Positions 23,790 through 35,502 of a DNA stretch of 64,000 bases are shown one piece after another; within the stretch, counting starts at the first letter, position 1; every line of letters starts with the position of its first letter. Below the pieces are notes generated by a model. The model was not told where the DNA came from. It was given only the letters and a program-made list of their open reading frames with translations, and ran no database searches. This DNA comes from Hawksworthiomyces lignivorus (taxonomy: Eukaryota > Ascomycota > Sordariomycetes > Ophiostomatales > Ophiostomataceae), in assembly GCA_002917075.1 (NCBI GenBank), contig NTMA01000026.1:248001-312000 (forward strand), written 5' to 3'. The translations under genes and the position numbers were made by a program.

Positions 23790-26588
23790 ATATCGGTTAT
23801 AGATCAAGCCGTGCGCGATGGGTTGCAGTACGCCTGGGTGGATACTTGCTGCATCGACAAGACGAGCAGCGCCGAACTTCAAAAGTCCATCAATTCTATG
23901 TTCAGCTGGTACCATGGCGCTGCCGTGTGCTATGTCTACTTAGCCGACGTCTCGGTGCCCGTTGACGACAAGATCATACCGCCGCGGTGAGAGCTTGCTT
24001 TTCGGAGGAGCAGGTGGTTCAAACGAGGCTGGACTCTCCAAAAGCTGATCGCTCCAGCGGAAGTCGAATTCTTTTCAAAAGAGGGCATACATTTGGGAAG
24101 CAAAGCGACTCTAGAGCAGCTTATCTGCGACATTACCGGAATTTCTGCTGTGGCTCTCCGGGCGGACCAAGACCTGTCGGCCTTCAGAGTAGACGAACGC
24201 ATGGCATGGATGGAAGGCCGGAAGACGACCCGGGAAGAAGATATGGCATACTCGCTTCTCGGTATCTTTAATGTCCACATGCCTCTTATCTATAGCGAAG
24301 GTAGACAAAATGCTCTTAAGCGCCTCAGGGAGGAGATTGGCAAGGCTGCTAAAGGTAAGCCTTGGTTTTCCTTAGGCCGATTGTGACTCCCGACAGCGAG
24401 ACATCTAGAAACGCTCTTCTGCCGAGCAAGGCCAGTACCCCCTCAAAGTACACCTAAGCTAATGATTACGAAATAACTAGAGACGTCACAGCAGCCGTTT
24501 GCGCTGATCCCCTTTTCTCGCGATCCGCATTTTGTCAACCGTGGCGACATTCTTGACCAGATTAGTCGACTGTGCTCCGAGCCGGCCGGCCGCGTAGCTC
24601 TCGTAGGTCTTGGCGGAGTCGACAAGTTGCAGCTCGCCGTTCACTTTGCACACCGATTCGTCGAGACACAAAGCAGCGTCTGGGCATTTTGGCTGCATGC
24701 AGGGACACAGGCACGCGTCGAAGAAGGCTTCCGGGTGATTGCCAATGCCGTCAAGCTCACCGGTCGGGACGAGCCCAAAGCCAATATACCGCTTCTTGTG
24801 CACAGCTGGCTCTCTGACGAGCGAAACAGTAAATGGATCATGGTCCTCGACAGCGCCGACGACGAGGAGGTGTTTCATGGCTCAGGCGTCGGCGGCAGCA
24901 GCCAGCGGCCATTGGCGACGTATTTGCCACAAAGTAAAAACGGATCGATTATCGTCACGACACGCAACAAGAGTCTAGGTTGTAGGCTAACTGGTAAATA
25001 CAAGAACACAATCGAAATCGGGCCAATGTCGCCGACGCAAGCTGTTGCGCTCTTAGAGAAGAAGTTAGGATCGCTCTCGGAAGTCACAGCTGACCTAGTG
25101 AAAGTGCTCGAGTATATTCCCCTGGCCATCAACCAAGCTGCGGCCTATATACAAGCGAGAGCGCCACGGAGTTCGATAGAAGATTATTTAGCCGAGTTGC
25201 GCGGGAGCGAGCGGAAAAGGGTCAAGCTCTTGGAACAAGATGGGGAGACGAGTGCGGTTTTGGGGACATGGCAGATATCTTTCGACTATATCAGGTCAAA
25301 GCGATGTACCGCGGCGGATCTGCTATCTCTCATAAGCTTCTTTGATCCGCAGGGCATTCCGGAGTGGGCTTTGGAGCCTTTGAAGGAAACGACAGTCGAA
25401 AGAAAAGCAGGCAATCAGGACGAAGATACGAACCAGGAGTTCGGCAGCGGCCATAGCAGCAACTCTGATTCAGACAGCGATGCATATAGTACTGCAAGCG
25501 TATTTGAAGACGACGTGAAAATGTTAAGAGACTTCTGCCTTATTAGCACGAATGACGAAGGAAACGAGTTTGAGATGCACGGACTGGTGCAGTTATCGAC
25601 AAGGAAGTGGCTCAAGGAGCATGGACAACAAGATAAATTCAGACAGCAGTATATTGAGCGTATAGCAGCGTTATTTCCGAGAGGAGAATTCGAAAATTGG
25701 ACAACTTGTCAAAAGTTTTTCGCACACGTTCAGTTAGTCCTTAGCTATAAGCCAGCTGAGGACAGAATTGAAGAGTTGGCAAAGCTCTTATGCAAAGCTA
25801 GATTTTATGCTTTGTTCCAAGGAAGATATGACATTGCGCAGGTGATAGCGAGTCAATCTCGGAAGTCTCTTGAGAAAAACTTGGGAGGAGATAATCCCAC
25901 AACTCTAATAAGTATATATCTTTTGGCAAATACACTTCGAGAACGTGGCCAGTGGACAGAGGCTGAGAAACTAGAGGTGCAGGTGATAGAGATTAGCAAG
26001 GCGAAGCTTGGAATAAACCACCACGACACATTATCGAGCATGAATAATCTTGCAATGACGTTTGGGAATCAAGGTCGGTGGGAGGAAGCCGAGAAGCTAC
26101 ACGTGCAAGTGTTGGAGGCGAGGAGATCGAAACTTGGAACAGACCACCCCAACACATTAGCGAGCATGAATAATCTTGCAATAACGTTTAGGATTCAAGG
26201 TCGGTGGGAGGAGGCCGAGAAACTACACGTGCAAGTGTTAGAGATTAGAAAGACGAAGCCTGGAATAGATCATCCCGATACACTAGGAAGTATGGGTAAT
26301 TTTGCGTTGACATACAAAGATCAAGGCCGGTTGGAAGAGGCCGAGATGCTAGAGGTACAAGCCATGGAAACTATGAAGACGAAGCTTGGAATATACCATC
26401 CCAGCACACAAAAGAGTATGCATAACCTTGCTATCACCTGGAGGTCTCAAAATCGGTACGCAGATGCTTTAGCGATGATGGAAGAGTGTGTCCGGATTCG
26501 TCAGCGAGTCCTTGGCCAAAAGCATCCATCCACTTTATTATCTGTTAAGGTTTTGGAGTGGGTTGAAGACGGTTGCGTCGGCACTTAG
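23790..26588 (+). pseudogene. HET-NB-ARC-TPR receptor, 5'-truncated relic
   Basis: Reads as two exons (about 23790-24354 and 24481-26588) with a 126-nt intron. The first holds the HET domain from QAVRDGLQYAWVDTCCID through RSRWFKRGWTLQKLIAP to SLLGIFNVHMPLIY, but lacks the N-terminal ~60 residues. It also carries an in-frame TGA at 23988-23990 where a tryptophan is expected. The second has an NB-ARC module: P-loop VGLGGVDKLQLA, Walker B WIMVLDSADD, GSIIVTTRN, and the GLPL-like IPLAINQAAAYI. An acidic insert, an MHD-like MHGLV and about five C-terminal TPRs (GRWEEAEKLHVQVLE units) follow. Canonical receptors have GVGK(S/T); here Gly and Ser/Thr are replaced by Asp and Leu, which should abolish nucleotide binding. 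The intact paralogue lies at 51437-54265. A product from a downstream start cannot be excluded. Confidence 0.82.
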
Positions 26589-28850
26589 GATTACAACTTC
26601 AAAGGCGCTTAGTGTCGAAGACCTTAGACTCCAGCGCAGAGTGGCGTTATAGAAAAATCAATACAAGGGGATTTTGAATTTAGGTATTTTCCTATTTCAC
26701 ATGTTTGAAACGGGATAAAACAGAAAAGAAACTACATAAAGTAAGATTTAGCCCTCAATTGACACTTAGGTACATTTAGCGAGATACCGGGTGCCAGTAT
26801 ATATGAAGTACAACTTTGCTAACGTCATCGACGAGATTAGGGATTATTCGAATAAGAAGAATTTAGACCTCCTGCCACAGAAGCAGGTCCAGATTAGCCA
26901 TGCAGGGCTACACAGCTCCGGTTTCTACCGTCAACCGTGACAACGACCCCAATTTTCACCGGTCCAGATTAGCTATCTACGATAACTACAATGTTTACAG
27001 GAAGAAGAGGATGTGTGAGATGCAAAATTAATGCGAGGAAAAGCACAAATGGAAAAGCCCGCGAGAAAATTATGTGCGGCTGTGCCTTGCTTCTAAGAGC
27101 TTGTCTGGATATGTTTCAGGCCGTGTACAATTGAAGTTTGACGTAAGGGCGGGTCTTACATTATCACTCGGGACGTTAACTTTTGATCCCCTAATGCTGA
27201 GACTTCTATTAACCTAGGTAATAAGTAGACAGCTATTAATGGGTTCATCGAAATTCCACAATAGAGAAGATATGTGCGCCAACTTTCTGAAGGCTAGCAA
27301 GCACTTTGAAAGGCCTTCTAGCGCTGGCCTTGTCTGATATCTGGTAATGGAATGGCTAGAGATATCCCATTTCCCTCGATTTCACGAGACTTAAAATGGT
27401 CTGAAACTCATCCCAGTGAAATATTCCGTTTGTACTATTGCAACAAAGTTCGTCTTGCTACTTCGGTATGTTTACAGCGAGTCGAAATCGGTCCGACTAT
27501 GTTCTAGAAGAAACCGGACCGCCTTTTCTTTCATCTGTTTCCTTTTGTTTCCCTCTCTTTCTACTTTTGTGCCTTCCATATATCACGATGTATCTTACCT
27601 AACTCTGAGCATGTTGAAGTAACCTCTCGCCTCTTCCAGCTTTTGTCTTGCCTAGCTGCAGCATTGCCGCTAGCTTCGGTGATGATAACCAAACCTATTC
27701 ACCATATATTTATCTCATAATTCCCAGGGCCTATGTTTCAGTTCTTCTTTCTTCCACAGAATAAGTGCCAATATTAAGACAGATCCCGGATGACAGCTTA
27801 GAGATGTACCTGAAAACCTCCTTTCTATATGTGAAAAAGCGACGTGTTAATTTCGAGTTCCCTATTATGCTACGGTGAAGGTTTCTTCTGTTTGGTTAGA
27901 ATCTGTACCTCTGTATTTCGACGCACGTTGGATGTACTGAAATGGATGTATATTTTCAAATATTAAAAAAGAAAAGCTCCCATATTGTCCGCAACTTCAG
28001 GTACTTCGAAATATGTACTCCCAGACAGAAAATTTTCGTCCATATCTAAAAAGAGACAAAGTACGTCTTCAAGGCATTTCAAATGCCCCAAACGCGTGAA
28101 TAGTTGAATCTTGCTATGTAGAAGGAGCACCCAAACACATCGATAAACAGGCGACAAAGATGAATGCTCTCTCGAAATTTGAAGTACGCACCTACATAGT
28201 GCTACGAAATGCGCTCTGAACTCTGGCCTTACTCCTATCTCGAGACTTTGAGTTTGTCTTGCATCGTAACTAACTCAATATCTCAATATTCTCTTGTTTT
28301 ATATATGTCGCCTGTGCTTCCGCCTGCCCAAGAGGGCGGCAAGCTACCCATGCTTCCATTTGACCAAGGTGATAATAATCTATCCACCTAAACTCTGCAA
28401 TTCGCCGAGAGTGCCTCCGCAAAAGAAGCACCGAAGAGTAATTCTAGGTCCCCCCACCCCCATCTCTATGTTGGTTGATCTGCTTCGTTATTAGAGGCAG
28501 ATACTTAATACACCGTAGTTTGTTAGCACTGTTTGTCGCCTCACATTTTTTTTTTTTTTTTTTTTTTTTTTTCACGAAGGCTCTGGTCTGCCACTGTATA
28601 AAAGCAATAACAGCACAGGTCAGGGCTTTTTGATCACACTTTTTCATAAATACGCAAGCCCATTTCACTCCTTCATCTCTACGATTTATTCTCTCCTACA
28701 CTTTTTGCCAGTGAGCGACCTCAATCTCATCACGACACAATCTGACGCACGTCCTCAAGCATAATTCCATGTTTACAACCATTTGACTCTTGTTCCTGAA
28801 CCACAATTTACTACATTATCTTTCTTAGTAACGACACAATACTATCTAGA
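26589..28850. other. Long gene-poor region
   Basis: No convincing gene over 2.2 kb. At about 26990-27130 a short plus-strand frame contains RRGCVRCKIN, reminiscent of the start of a Zn(II)2Cys6 cluster, but the remaining cysteines do not fit. A T-run of about 26 bases lies at about 28549-28574, roughly 280 bp before the HNH gene. The rest is low-information A/T-rich sequence. Confidence 0.35.
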
Positions 28851-30139
28851 ATGGACTGGATTAACCCACTCAAAGACTGGGTCAAAACAGTCGATCACCC
28901 AGCTCCTAATACTGCAGTGAGCTCACATCTCTCTTCGGTTCTGGACGACAGTGATGAATGGTTTGAGTTGAGACACGGGGTACTAGATTTCTTGAATAAG
29001 AGATACACCTCAACAGATTTTGCGGATGACACTCCCACAGTTTTGCGAGCTTTTGTTTTGAATCTACCGAAAGCAGGGCAACTACCTTTGATGACCGAGA
29101 TTCAGCTTTTAGAGGATAAACCAGAGAAACTACGTCAGCTGCGAAACTTTCTCATCGACACAATCTTGAAGCCATGTACGTTTTTTTCATCTTCTTCCCC
29201 TCTCATTTTGTTGTGTCTATTAGCTAATCTTGTTTGGAACAGTGATGGCATCTGGAGGAAAAGACCCTAAAACACCGATCACGGACGCTGTGCACTGGGG
29301 TGCTAGACAGGATATTCTGGCGAGCATGGCTACAGTCGAGTCATCGAGTAGAGATGGCCAGCAAAAGCTGAAAGCTGACTGCCTCCGGCGGGATGGCTAT
29401 TGTTGCGCAATCTCTGGTGTACCTGACGCGGAGGCGATGAGGGCGAAGAGACCAATACTTCGTGAACATGGAATCACGACTATGTTCAGCTCCTTCACCC
29501 AGTGTGCGCACATTCTCCCGTTCGCACTTAGGAAATTCGACGAGGACAATGCACAAGAGGTAATGCACCACCATAACCTTTGTCTCATCAATGCGGACAG
29601 GAACTAAGTACTTCTTCACTACATCAGACCCTGAATAAAGCCACCATTTGGTGGGCTTTGTACCGCTACTTTCCAGGCCTCAAAGGCAAAATCGGGCCCG
29701 GAAGCATTAACCAACTGGAGAACGTGCTTACGATGGAGTTAAATGTTCATGTATATTTTGGAAATTTTTCTTTGGCCTTTGAGCCACTTGGTGAAGATGA
29801 TCAATCCGAGATAGCAAGTACACCCAAGGCAACTTTGACCTGAAGACGGATGAAGCTAACTATTATCAGTACCGCACACGGTGGCTCGATGCGACGAGTG
29901 AGCATGAGCATGTTCCCGGAATATTTAGCTTGAAGTCAAGAGATTCCAGTATTCCCTCACCTACGTCCTACTACTTTCATGTCCACTATTGTTTAGCCAA
30001 CATTCTTAGAGTGAGTGGGATTAAAGAAAAAATTGAGAAGGTCTGGGATGCAGAACAATGGGATCCTATGAACATTGAAGACATCGATTCTATGGTTGTA
30101 GAAGCCACCCTTCGTCGCGAGTTGCTGATAGACGTTTAG
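28851..30139 (+). pseudogene. HNH-nuclease-domain protein gene with a probable frameshift
   Basis: Exons 28851-29175, 29243-29559 and 29628-30139. The central part matches the fungal HNH_2 type: LKADCLRRDGYCCAISG..., then QCAHILPFAL about 40 residues later, which supplies the metal-binding histidine. A conserved C-terminal part follows (LNKATIWWALYRYFPGL, INQLENVLTM). Within exon 3 the frame changes near 29812-29818. FEPLGEDDQSE lies in one frame and DSKYTQGNFDLKTDE in the next, consistent with loss of one base; the remainder (YYQYRTRWLD...) is coherent to a stop at 30139. Such proteins are common and multicopy in filamentous ascomycetes, with unknown biological role. If the frame break is a sequence error the protein would be about 384 residues. 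Confidence 0.72.
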
Positions 30140-30372
30140 TGGTTTGATGATAATTCTATCTCTTTTAAAAAAAATTTGGGCCTGTAATGAATTTACTCGA
30201 TGGCCACAGCTTTCTAGGCCATATCATGATATATTACAGAAGATCAAATGGAACGTTATACAATAAGAGAAATAATATTACCCCCATATAACCTGCCTCC
30301 TGCTTTATAGCCCTCTTTTCTTGTTAACAAGCCGCCATTTACTTGGAGTTTTATGAATCATCTTGATACCTC

Positions 30373-31242
30373 TTAAGATAAATTGTGGTGCCGCATCTCT
30401 GCACGAATATCCCTTAAAGTCTTTAGGGGAATGCAATCTTCGCTTGGCTTCCACCCTGGCCTCATCCAGAAGAATCCCTTGATCTCTTCTGGTAAAAAAG
30501 ACTCCCTGAGCTCCGACGCCACGTCTCCTAGTAACGATTTAAGGTTGCAGCGCTCTCTCTTCAGTTGTTTATACAGCATCTTCAGTCGTTTCTTGAAGCG
30601 TTTACCCCTTTTGTTATACCGAGCAAGCCGGCGATAAAGCTTTTCACAGGGCTGTCCGGGGTGCAAACAGTCTGTTGTCGCGAAATGATTGCCACGTTTT
30701 TCGAAGATCTGTCGCATTACTTGGCGAGATTCTCGGCATGCTGTCCAGAGACCGCTTCTGACTAAAACAATGGCTCCAGGCTCGCGGCTGCCAAGCGCTG
30801 GCTCGAACGCGCCAGAGAAGTGAATGCACGGCGGCAACCAGACAGCAGCGGCCCAAATGGTAGCTCTTAGTTCCGCAGGCAGGCGTGGAAAGAAGTGAAA
30901 CGTGCCTGTTGCAGTAATTGAGGTAGAAGGGCACTTCGAAGCGGCATTGGCTGCCCTTCGAGCGGTTAGGGATAGCATCGAGGAGAGCAAAGAAAGGTTT
31001 GAAGCATCTCTATAAAGCTTTTTTATAGCACGGGGGGTGCGGTACATCGGAGCGAGCCGACCGAAGTTGAAGGTTCTGGTGGAATCTGAATCAAAGAGTA
31101 TATTGAAAGGGGAGATTCTTCTGTTTGCCATATGGAAGCGGTCGCTAGTGTAGCTAAGCTTCTCGGCGACCTGGAAGAGCTGGGCCGAAGCGTCAGTAAG
31201 GCTTAGAGATGCCGAAAGCAGCACCGCGCAAGGTGAAGTCAT
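30373..31242 (-). CDS. 2EXR-domain protein
   Basis: Single exon, 289 residues. The centre has FHFFPRLPAELRATIWAAAV, the hallmark start of the fungal 2EXR domain (an F..FP.LP.ELR..IW pattern), followed by RSGLWTACRESRQVM, also typical. The C-terminal half is very basic (KRGKRFKKRLKMLYKQLKRE) and probably helical. The first ~100 residues have no recognised domain. No signal peptide or membrane segment. The function of 2EXR proteins is unknown; they are numerous in Pezizomycotina genomes. The start at 31242 is the first ATG of the frame; Met-38 is an alternative. Confidence 0.7.
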   Translation of the reverse strand: MTSPCAVLLSASLSLTDASAQLFQVAEKLSYTSDRFHMANRRISPFNILFDSDSTRTFNFGRLAPMYRTPRAIKKLYRDASNLSLLSSMLSLTARRAANAASKCPSTSITATGTFHFFPRLPAELRATIWAAAVWLPPCIHFSGAFEPALGSREPGAIVLVRSGLWTACRESRQVMRQIFEKRGNHFATTDCLHPGQPCEKLYRRLARYNKRGKRFKKRLKMLYKQLKRERCNLKSLLGDVASELRESFLPEEIKGFFWMRPGWKPSEDCIPLKTLRDIRAEMRHHNLS

Positions 31243-32742
31243 GGTGAAAGGACGCAGAGGCTATGTGAGGTATGGCTTCGCTTGTCGATGAATTTTCTGG
31301 GAGAGTATTTCTCTTATGACAGGCATAAACAGACGTATGAGGCTCACAAATGAAAATCTTGATACAGTATGATTTAATTTTTGTGCGCGTTGTCGGTAGA
31401 TAAATTTCTAAGGCAAAATTCACATAATTCACAAATTCCTTTCTTTTGCAACGTATACGTAATTTATTCACAGTGCATTTAGTGAATCTGGTTTTGCAGG
31501 CATGACGGTGCGATTTTGACGCATTTCTTCAAACACGAGGACTGTGTAAGAAAGCCATTGGGGGGCTCAATGCACGGATTTATCAAACTTGAAGGATAAA
31601 AACGCCATGTGCGTGCCTAGATGTAGAACAACTATTACAGATACGCTTTTGGCAAGATTTTTTTTTTTTTTTTTTTTTGAAAAACAAATCTTGATAACTA
31701 AAGAAATTGAAAAAAAAAAAAAAAAAAAGCTACGTATTAAGTAGTGAAAAACATACTAAATTAACAATCTCATAAAGGACCTAATACAAAACAGGACACT
31801 TAATACTGCAATACTGTAAATATTCTACAAGGGAACTGTGGAACAAATCTGTGGTTAATTTGGCGAGAGGAGGCGTATTTTCTCCGCCATGGCGCTAATC
31901 TAATTCAACACTTCCGCCAAGTCGCAGGGACAACTATGATAAGGCACAACGTTTCTACACTTTATGATATAGCTTAGTTTTATTCAAATGTCATGTCTAA
32001 GGCTATGCGGAAATTAGAAGAAAATAATGAGGAAGTACGGAGTAGTTGAGCAGAGAAAAGCGTCGAGAAAGAAGAACTTATTCGTATCCGGCCGTCAAAG
32101 AGGCTACAGGGAGAGATACATTCTATTGAGACAGTCACTTCCTACAATGTCCACAAAATATGTCTCGTTATTAGAAAGTGAAAATATATAAATAAAATTT
32201 TAACTTTATCAAATAACATATAGCGGCGATCATTCCTGTGCTGTTGAGGTATATGAGAACTCACATAGTAAGTAGATTAGAACAAATATAGCATAGACGT
32301 ACCCTCGAGAGAGAGAAAATTTTACATACCCGGATTCGATATCGGGGTAACACACAACCGCGAGATGATTTGAGGCTGAAACTGGTGTCGGCGAAACTGG
32401 CCGACAAAAGCTCGGCCACCAACGCACTTCTAACAAGTAAGACAAGCGTTAATATTGATCTTCGAAGCAGCCTAGCTGCATTTGCTTAGAAATTGAAATT
32501 CCTTTTTGTCCCAAGCACCCTGCACTACATGGTTCTTAGTGTTGTGGCATGCCATGGCCTGTCGGCCAAATTGGGCACTGCTTGACTTGCCGACAGTGCA
32601 TTGGTGAAGAACTTATTTCATGCGCTGTGCAGTAAAAGCAGTCTCGAAATATATAAAGGTCAAGTTTTCTCTCAAATATCTAAAGAAATTTTAAAAATGA
32701 AACAACCCAAAGATTAGCTTTCTCTCAACATATACAAGCGAC
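31243..32742. other. Intergenic region with long homopolymer pair
   Basis: A run of about 20 T (about 31660-31678) and a run of about 18 A (about 31711-31728), separated by about 30 bases, form an inverted pair; this reads as simple-sequence DNA or a remnant insertion. The SDR promoter at the right end contains TATATAAAGG at about 32651. No gene recognised. Confidence 0.4.
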
Positions 32743-33498
32743 ATGTCTACTCCACCCGCTCAAACCATAGCCCTCATCACTGGTGCCAACAAAGGCATTG
32801 GTGCCCAAGTTGCCAGAGTCCTCGCCGAGCAGCATGGATATCATGTTATTATCGGCTCCCGAAATATCGCTTCCGGGGAGAAAATTGCGTCTGACCTACG
32901 TACCTCCGGCTATGCTGCGTCGAGCATCCAACTTGACGTCACATCCGAGGCCTCCATAAACGCCGCTATCGAAAAGATTGACAGTGATTTTGGTCGATTA
33001 GATGTTCTCATTAACAATGCCGGCATCTTCTATGATCCTGTTCCCATGAAAGAGCAGCCAAAATTGAGCACATTTGACCTGTTCCGCACCACGCTTCTAA
33101 CAAACACTATTGGCCCCGCCGCTCTAACCGATGGATTATTGCCTCTGCTGCATAAGGCCCAAGCAACGCCTGCGCGGATTGTCTTCGTGTCTAGCTTGCT
33201 AGGGAGTCAGGGCTTGGCGTCTTCAGGAGAGATGAAACCAGCTGGTGACGGACTAGCCTACGACGCCAGCAAAACGGCCACGAATATGCTGGCGATCAAG
33301 TATTCGCAGAAACTAAGAGACATCGGGGCCAAGGTGAATGCGGTCTGTCCGGGATTTGTAAAGACGGATCTGACCGGTTTCCATGAGCACGCTATCACTG
33401 TGGAGGAGAGCGCGCCCGTTGTTGCACGCTATGCAACGCTCGACGAGAACGGACCGACAGGGACTTTTCAATCAAGAGAAGGAATAGTCCCGTGGTAG
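32743..33498 (+). CDS. Short-chain dehydrogenase/reductase (classical SDR)
   Basis: Single exon, 251 residues, the usual size. The cofactor motif TGANKGIG is at residues 13-20, a conserved aspartate in LDV follows, NNAG is at 91-94, the catalytic serine is in FVSS (150-151), and YxxxK is at Y173/K177 (YDASK). CPGFVKTDLTG matches the PG motif after the active site. The N-terminal Arg (GSRN) after the second strand suggests NADPH preference. It resembles carbonyl reductase-like SDRs; the substrate is unknown. It converges with the transcription factor gene next door, the 3' ends only about 80 bp apart. Appears intact. Confidence 0.9.
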   Translation: MSTPPAQTIALITGANKGIGAQVARVLAEQHGYHVIIGSRNIASGEKIASDLRTSGYAASSIQLDVTSEASINAAIEKIDSDFGRLDVLINNAGIFYDPVPMKEQPKLSTFDLFRTTLLTNTIGPAALTDGLLPLLHKAQATPARIVFVSSLLGSQGLASSGEMKPAGDGLAYDASKTATNMLAIKYSQKLRDIGAKVNAVCPGFVKTDLTGFHEHAITVEESAPVVARYATLDENGPTGTFQSREGIVPW

Positions 33499-33575
33499 AT
33501 ACTTGAGAGGATTATGGTTCTTTGGAGGCTGAGCCGAAATAGCCATGGCGTTTTGCGAATTACATAGCTGAAACA

Positions 33576-35339
33576 TTACACATTGTCTGGAACCAAGGCT
33601 GTGGCGATGCTCATGAGAAGTCCCATTTTGTCAGTTCCTGCTTCCCAAGCATCAAGCTTAGCTGCGTTCACCGGAGAACTCTCATGGTACGCGTCCATTA
33701 GCGCACCGAAATTCCATAGCTCTTGGTGCAATATATTTGCATTGTGAAACGCTTGCTCTACTTCCCACTCTTCGCGACTGCGCGCTTCCCACATATGCTT
33801 TGATGTGCACAATGGTTTCCGCCGGAGATCTGTTGATATCGAACAATGAGAATCAGGCTCTAGAGGGAATGCGAGGGCGATAACGAGCCAAAGGCACGCG
33901 ATCCTATGAAGATAAATGTATTAGAATGTTAAACATGGTCCAAGCAAACAACACCGTGGCGCGGATAATGGTACTCACCGCCTGCGAGATTCTGCTAATA
34001 TCCAGTCTTCCCAGGTAAGGCTCGGGTTGTCCCATTCGCTCTCCGAAAAGGGAGGCAGCCCCAGCAGTAGCAAGAATCTTACCACTAGCATCTAAGAAGG
34101 AAAGTCGGTGTCAGCATTGCCGTTCCGCATAGAGTACTTATGAGAAAAGCACGCACCTTGAATGTCTGTGCAAGACTAATATACCGATCATGTGTCTCTT
34201 TATTTTGGTCTCTGACGACCATGATTGTATAGATTATCAGGGCTTGCATTGCAGCTACAAGAGCCGAACTCGACATTAAATCAAGCTGTGATTCATCATC
34301 AATCGCTGATTCCCCGTGGTTCAGTCATTCATAGGCATATATGCATATATGGCTCACATTGTGTCTCCAGCGCTGTTCCTCCATGTCGATGGACCGCCAG
34401 AGAAATGACTGCGTTTCTGGAGTTCTCGAAGCAAAAAGCTGCGCAATTCCCATGCAGGTTGATAGCTCCTCAGGCAGACATGGGTCATGCCAGTGCTGAT
34501 GTATGAACGGAGGGAATGTCTGCCGTCGTAACATCATTTCTGGAAAAGCACGAATGACATGGACAACGAGGCGGGCAGTCTGTTCAGCTGCAGGCCCACC
34601 AGGGCGACGCGGTACAATGCTCTCATCATTCCAGACGAAAGGAGCAGCCTGCGGCAGTGACATCACCGACATATCAGCAAGGGGCAGAATAGAGTTGCTA
34701 CTCCCTAGCAATTGGTGAGGACGCGGTGAGCCAACGTTCCCGTGATTATACAGAGCAATTTCTGAGCCGCTGTTGGAATCGATGTAAAGTCCACTGGCTA
34801 TACCACCTCCTGCTGTGGTAGGTGCCAATGTCTCTTGAGCTTCAAAAACCTCTCCCACAGCATGGATATCGGATGGTATGCCATTCGACATGCCCGTCAT
34901 TGTGCTGGAGTGTGGTCCCTGTGAGGAGCCAAGGACAACATGCGATGACGAGGCCATCTCCTCCAAAGGCGAAAAGTGAGTGCTGTCTTGCGCCCGCGTT
35001 GCAGTGGTGCTGTAGTCACTGTAAAAACAAGGTAGATCTTTCTCGGAGCATCGCGCACATCTAGGGCGCTCAAGGCTGCATTTCTTTTTAGACGCACTGC
35101 AGGCATTGCAGGGTTTCGGCCGCTTACTGTTTCCGTCTGCTTGTGCGGTACGTCTCCGGCAGTATGACACATGTCGCTTATATGGGTGCTCTTCACATCT
35201 GCCGTTAGGATACTTCGGGAGGTAAAGCATACTGGGTCTTTGTGGCCAGCTTACCTCGGTCAAATACCTTACCGCAGTGTGGACAAAAACGAACAAGCGC
35301 CAGGCTTGAAGGCTCTGATAGCAGTGATAAACCACTCAT
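33576..35339 (-). CDS. C2H2 plus Zn(II)2Cys6 transcription factor
   Basis: Five exons (35339-35255, 35190-34358, 34285-34157, 34091-33979, 33903-33576) join in phase to 495 residues. The start MSGLSLLSE leads into a zinc finger split by intron 1 (CPHCGKVFDREHPYKRHVSYC). A binuclear cluster with spacing C-x2-C-x6-C-x6-C-x2-C-x6-C follows (CNACSASKKKC...CARCSEKDLPC). A polar linker and a helical C-terminal half typical of fungal regulators complete it. The combination of one C2H2 finger with a Zn2Cys6 cluster defines a known subclass of fungal regulators. It should act in the nucleus. Targets are unknown; the convergent SDR is the only close neighbour. Appears intact. Confidence 0.87.
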
Positions 35340-35502
35340 AACTAGGATAATGCAATGAATTATAGTCGAAAGCGAGATAGAGATTCATTTGTAAGATATA
35401 GACAATATTTCTTGGGCATAAAGTGTTTCCTTTAAAAAATTAAATGTTAGAACTACAGTAGGCAGCAGCAATGTGCGGTGTACATTTATTATCTGAAGGG
35501 GG
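35340..35502. other. Transcription factor upstream flank
   Basis: A/T-rich sequence between the regulator's start and the MITE-like element. No motif recognised. Confidence 0.3.

Noticed and set aside
26990..27135. Short plus-strand frame with RRGCVRCKIN, like the start of a Zn(II)2Cys6 cluster
   Set aside because: Only the first two cysteines fit; later spacing and the rest of the protein are absent. Too weak to annotate.
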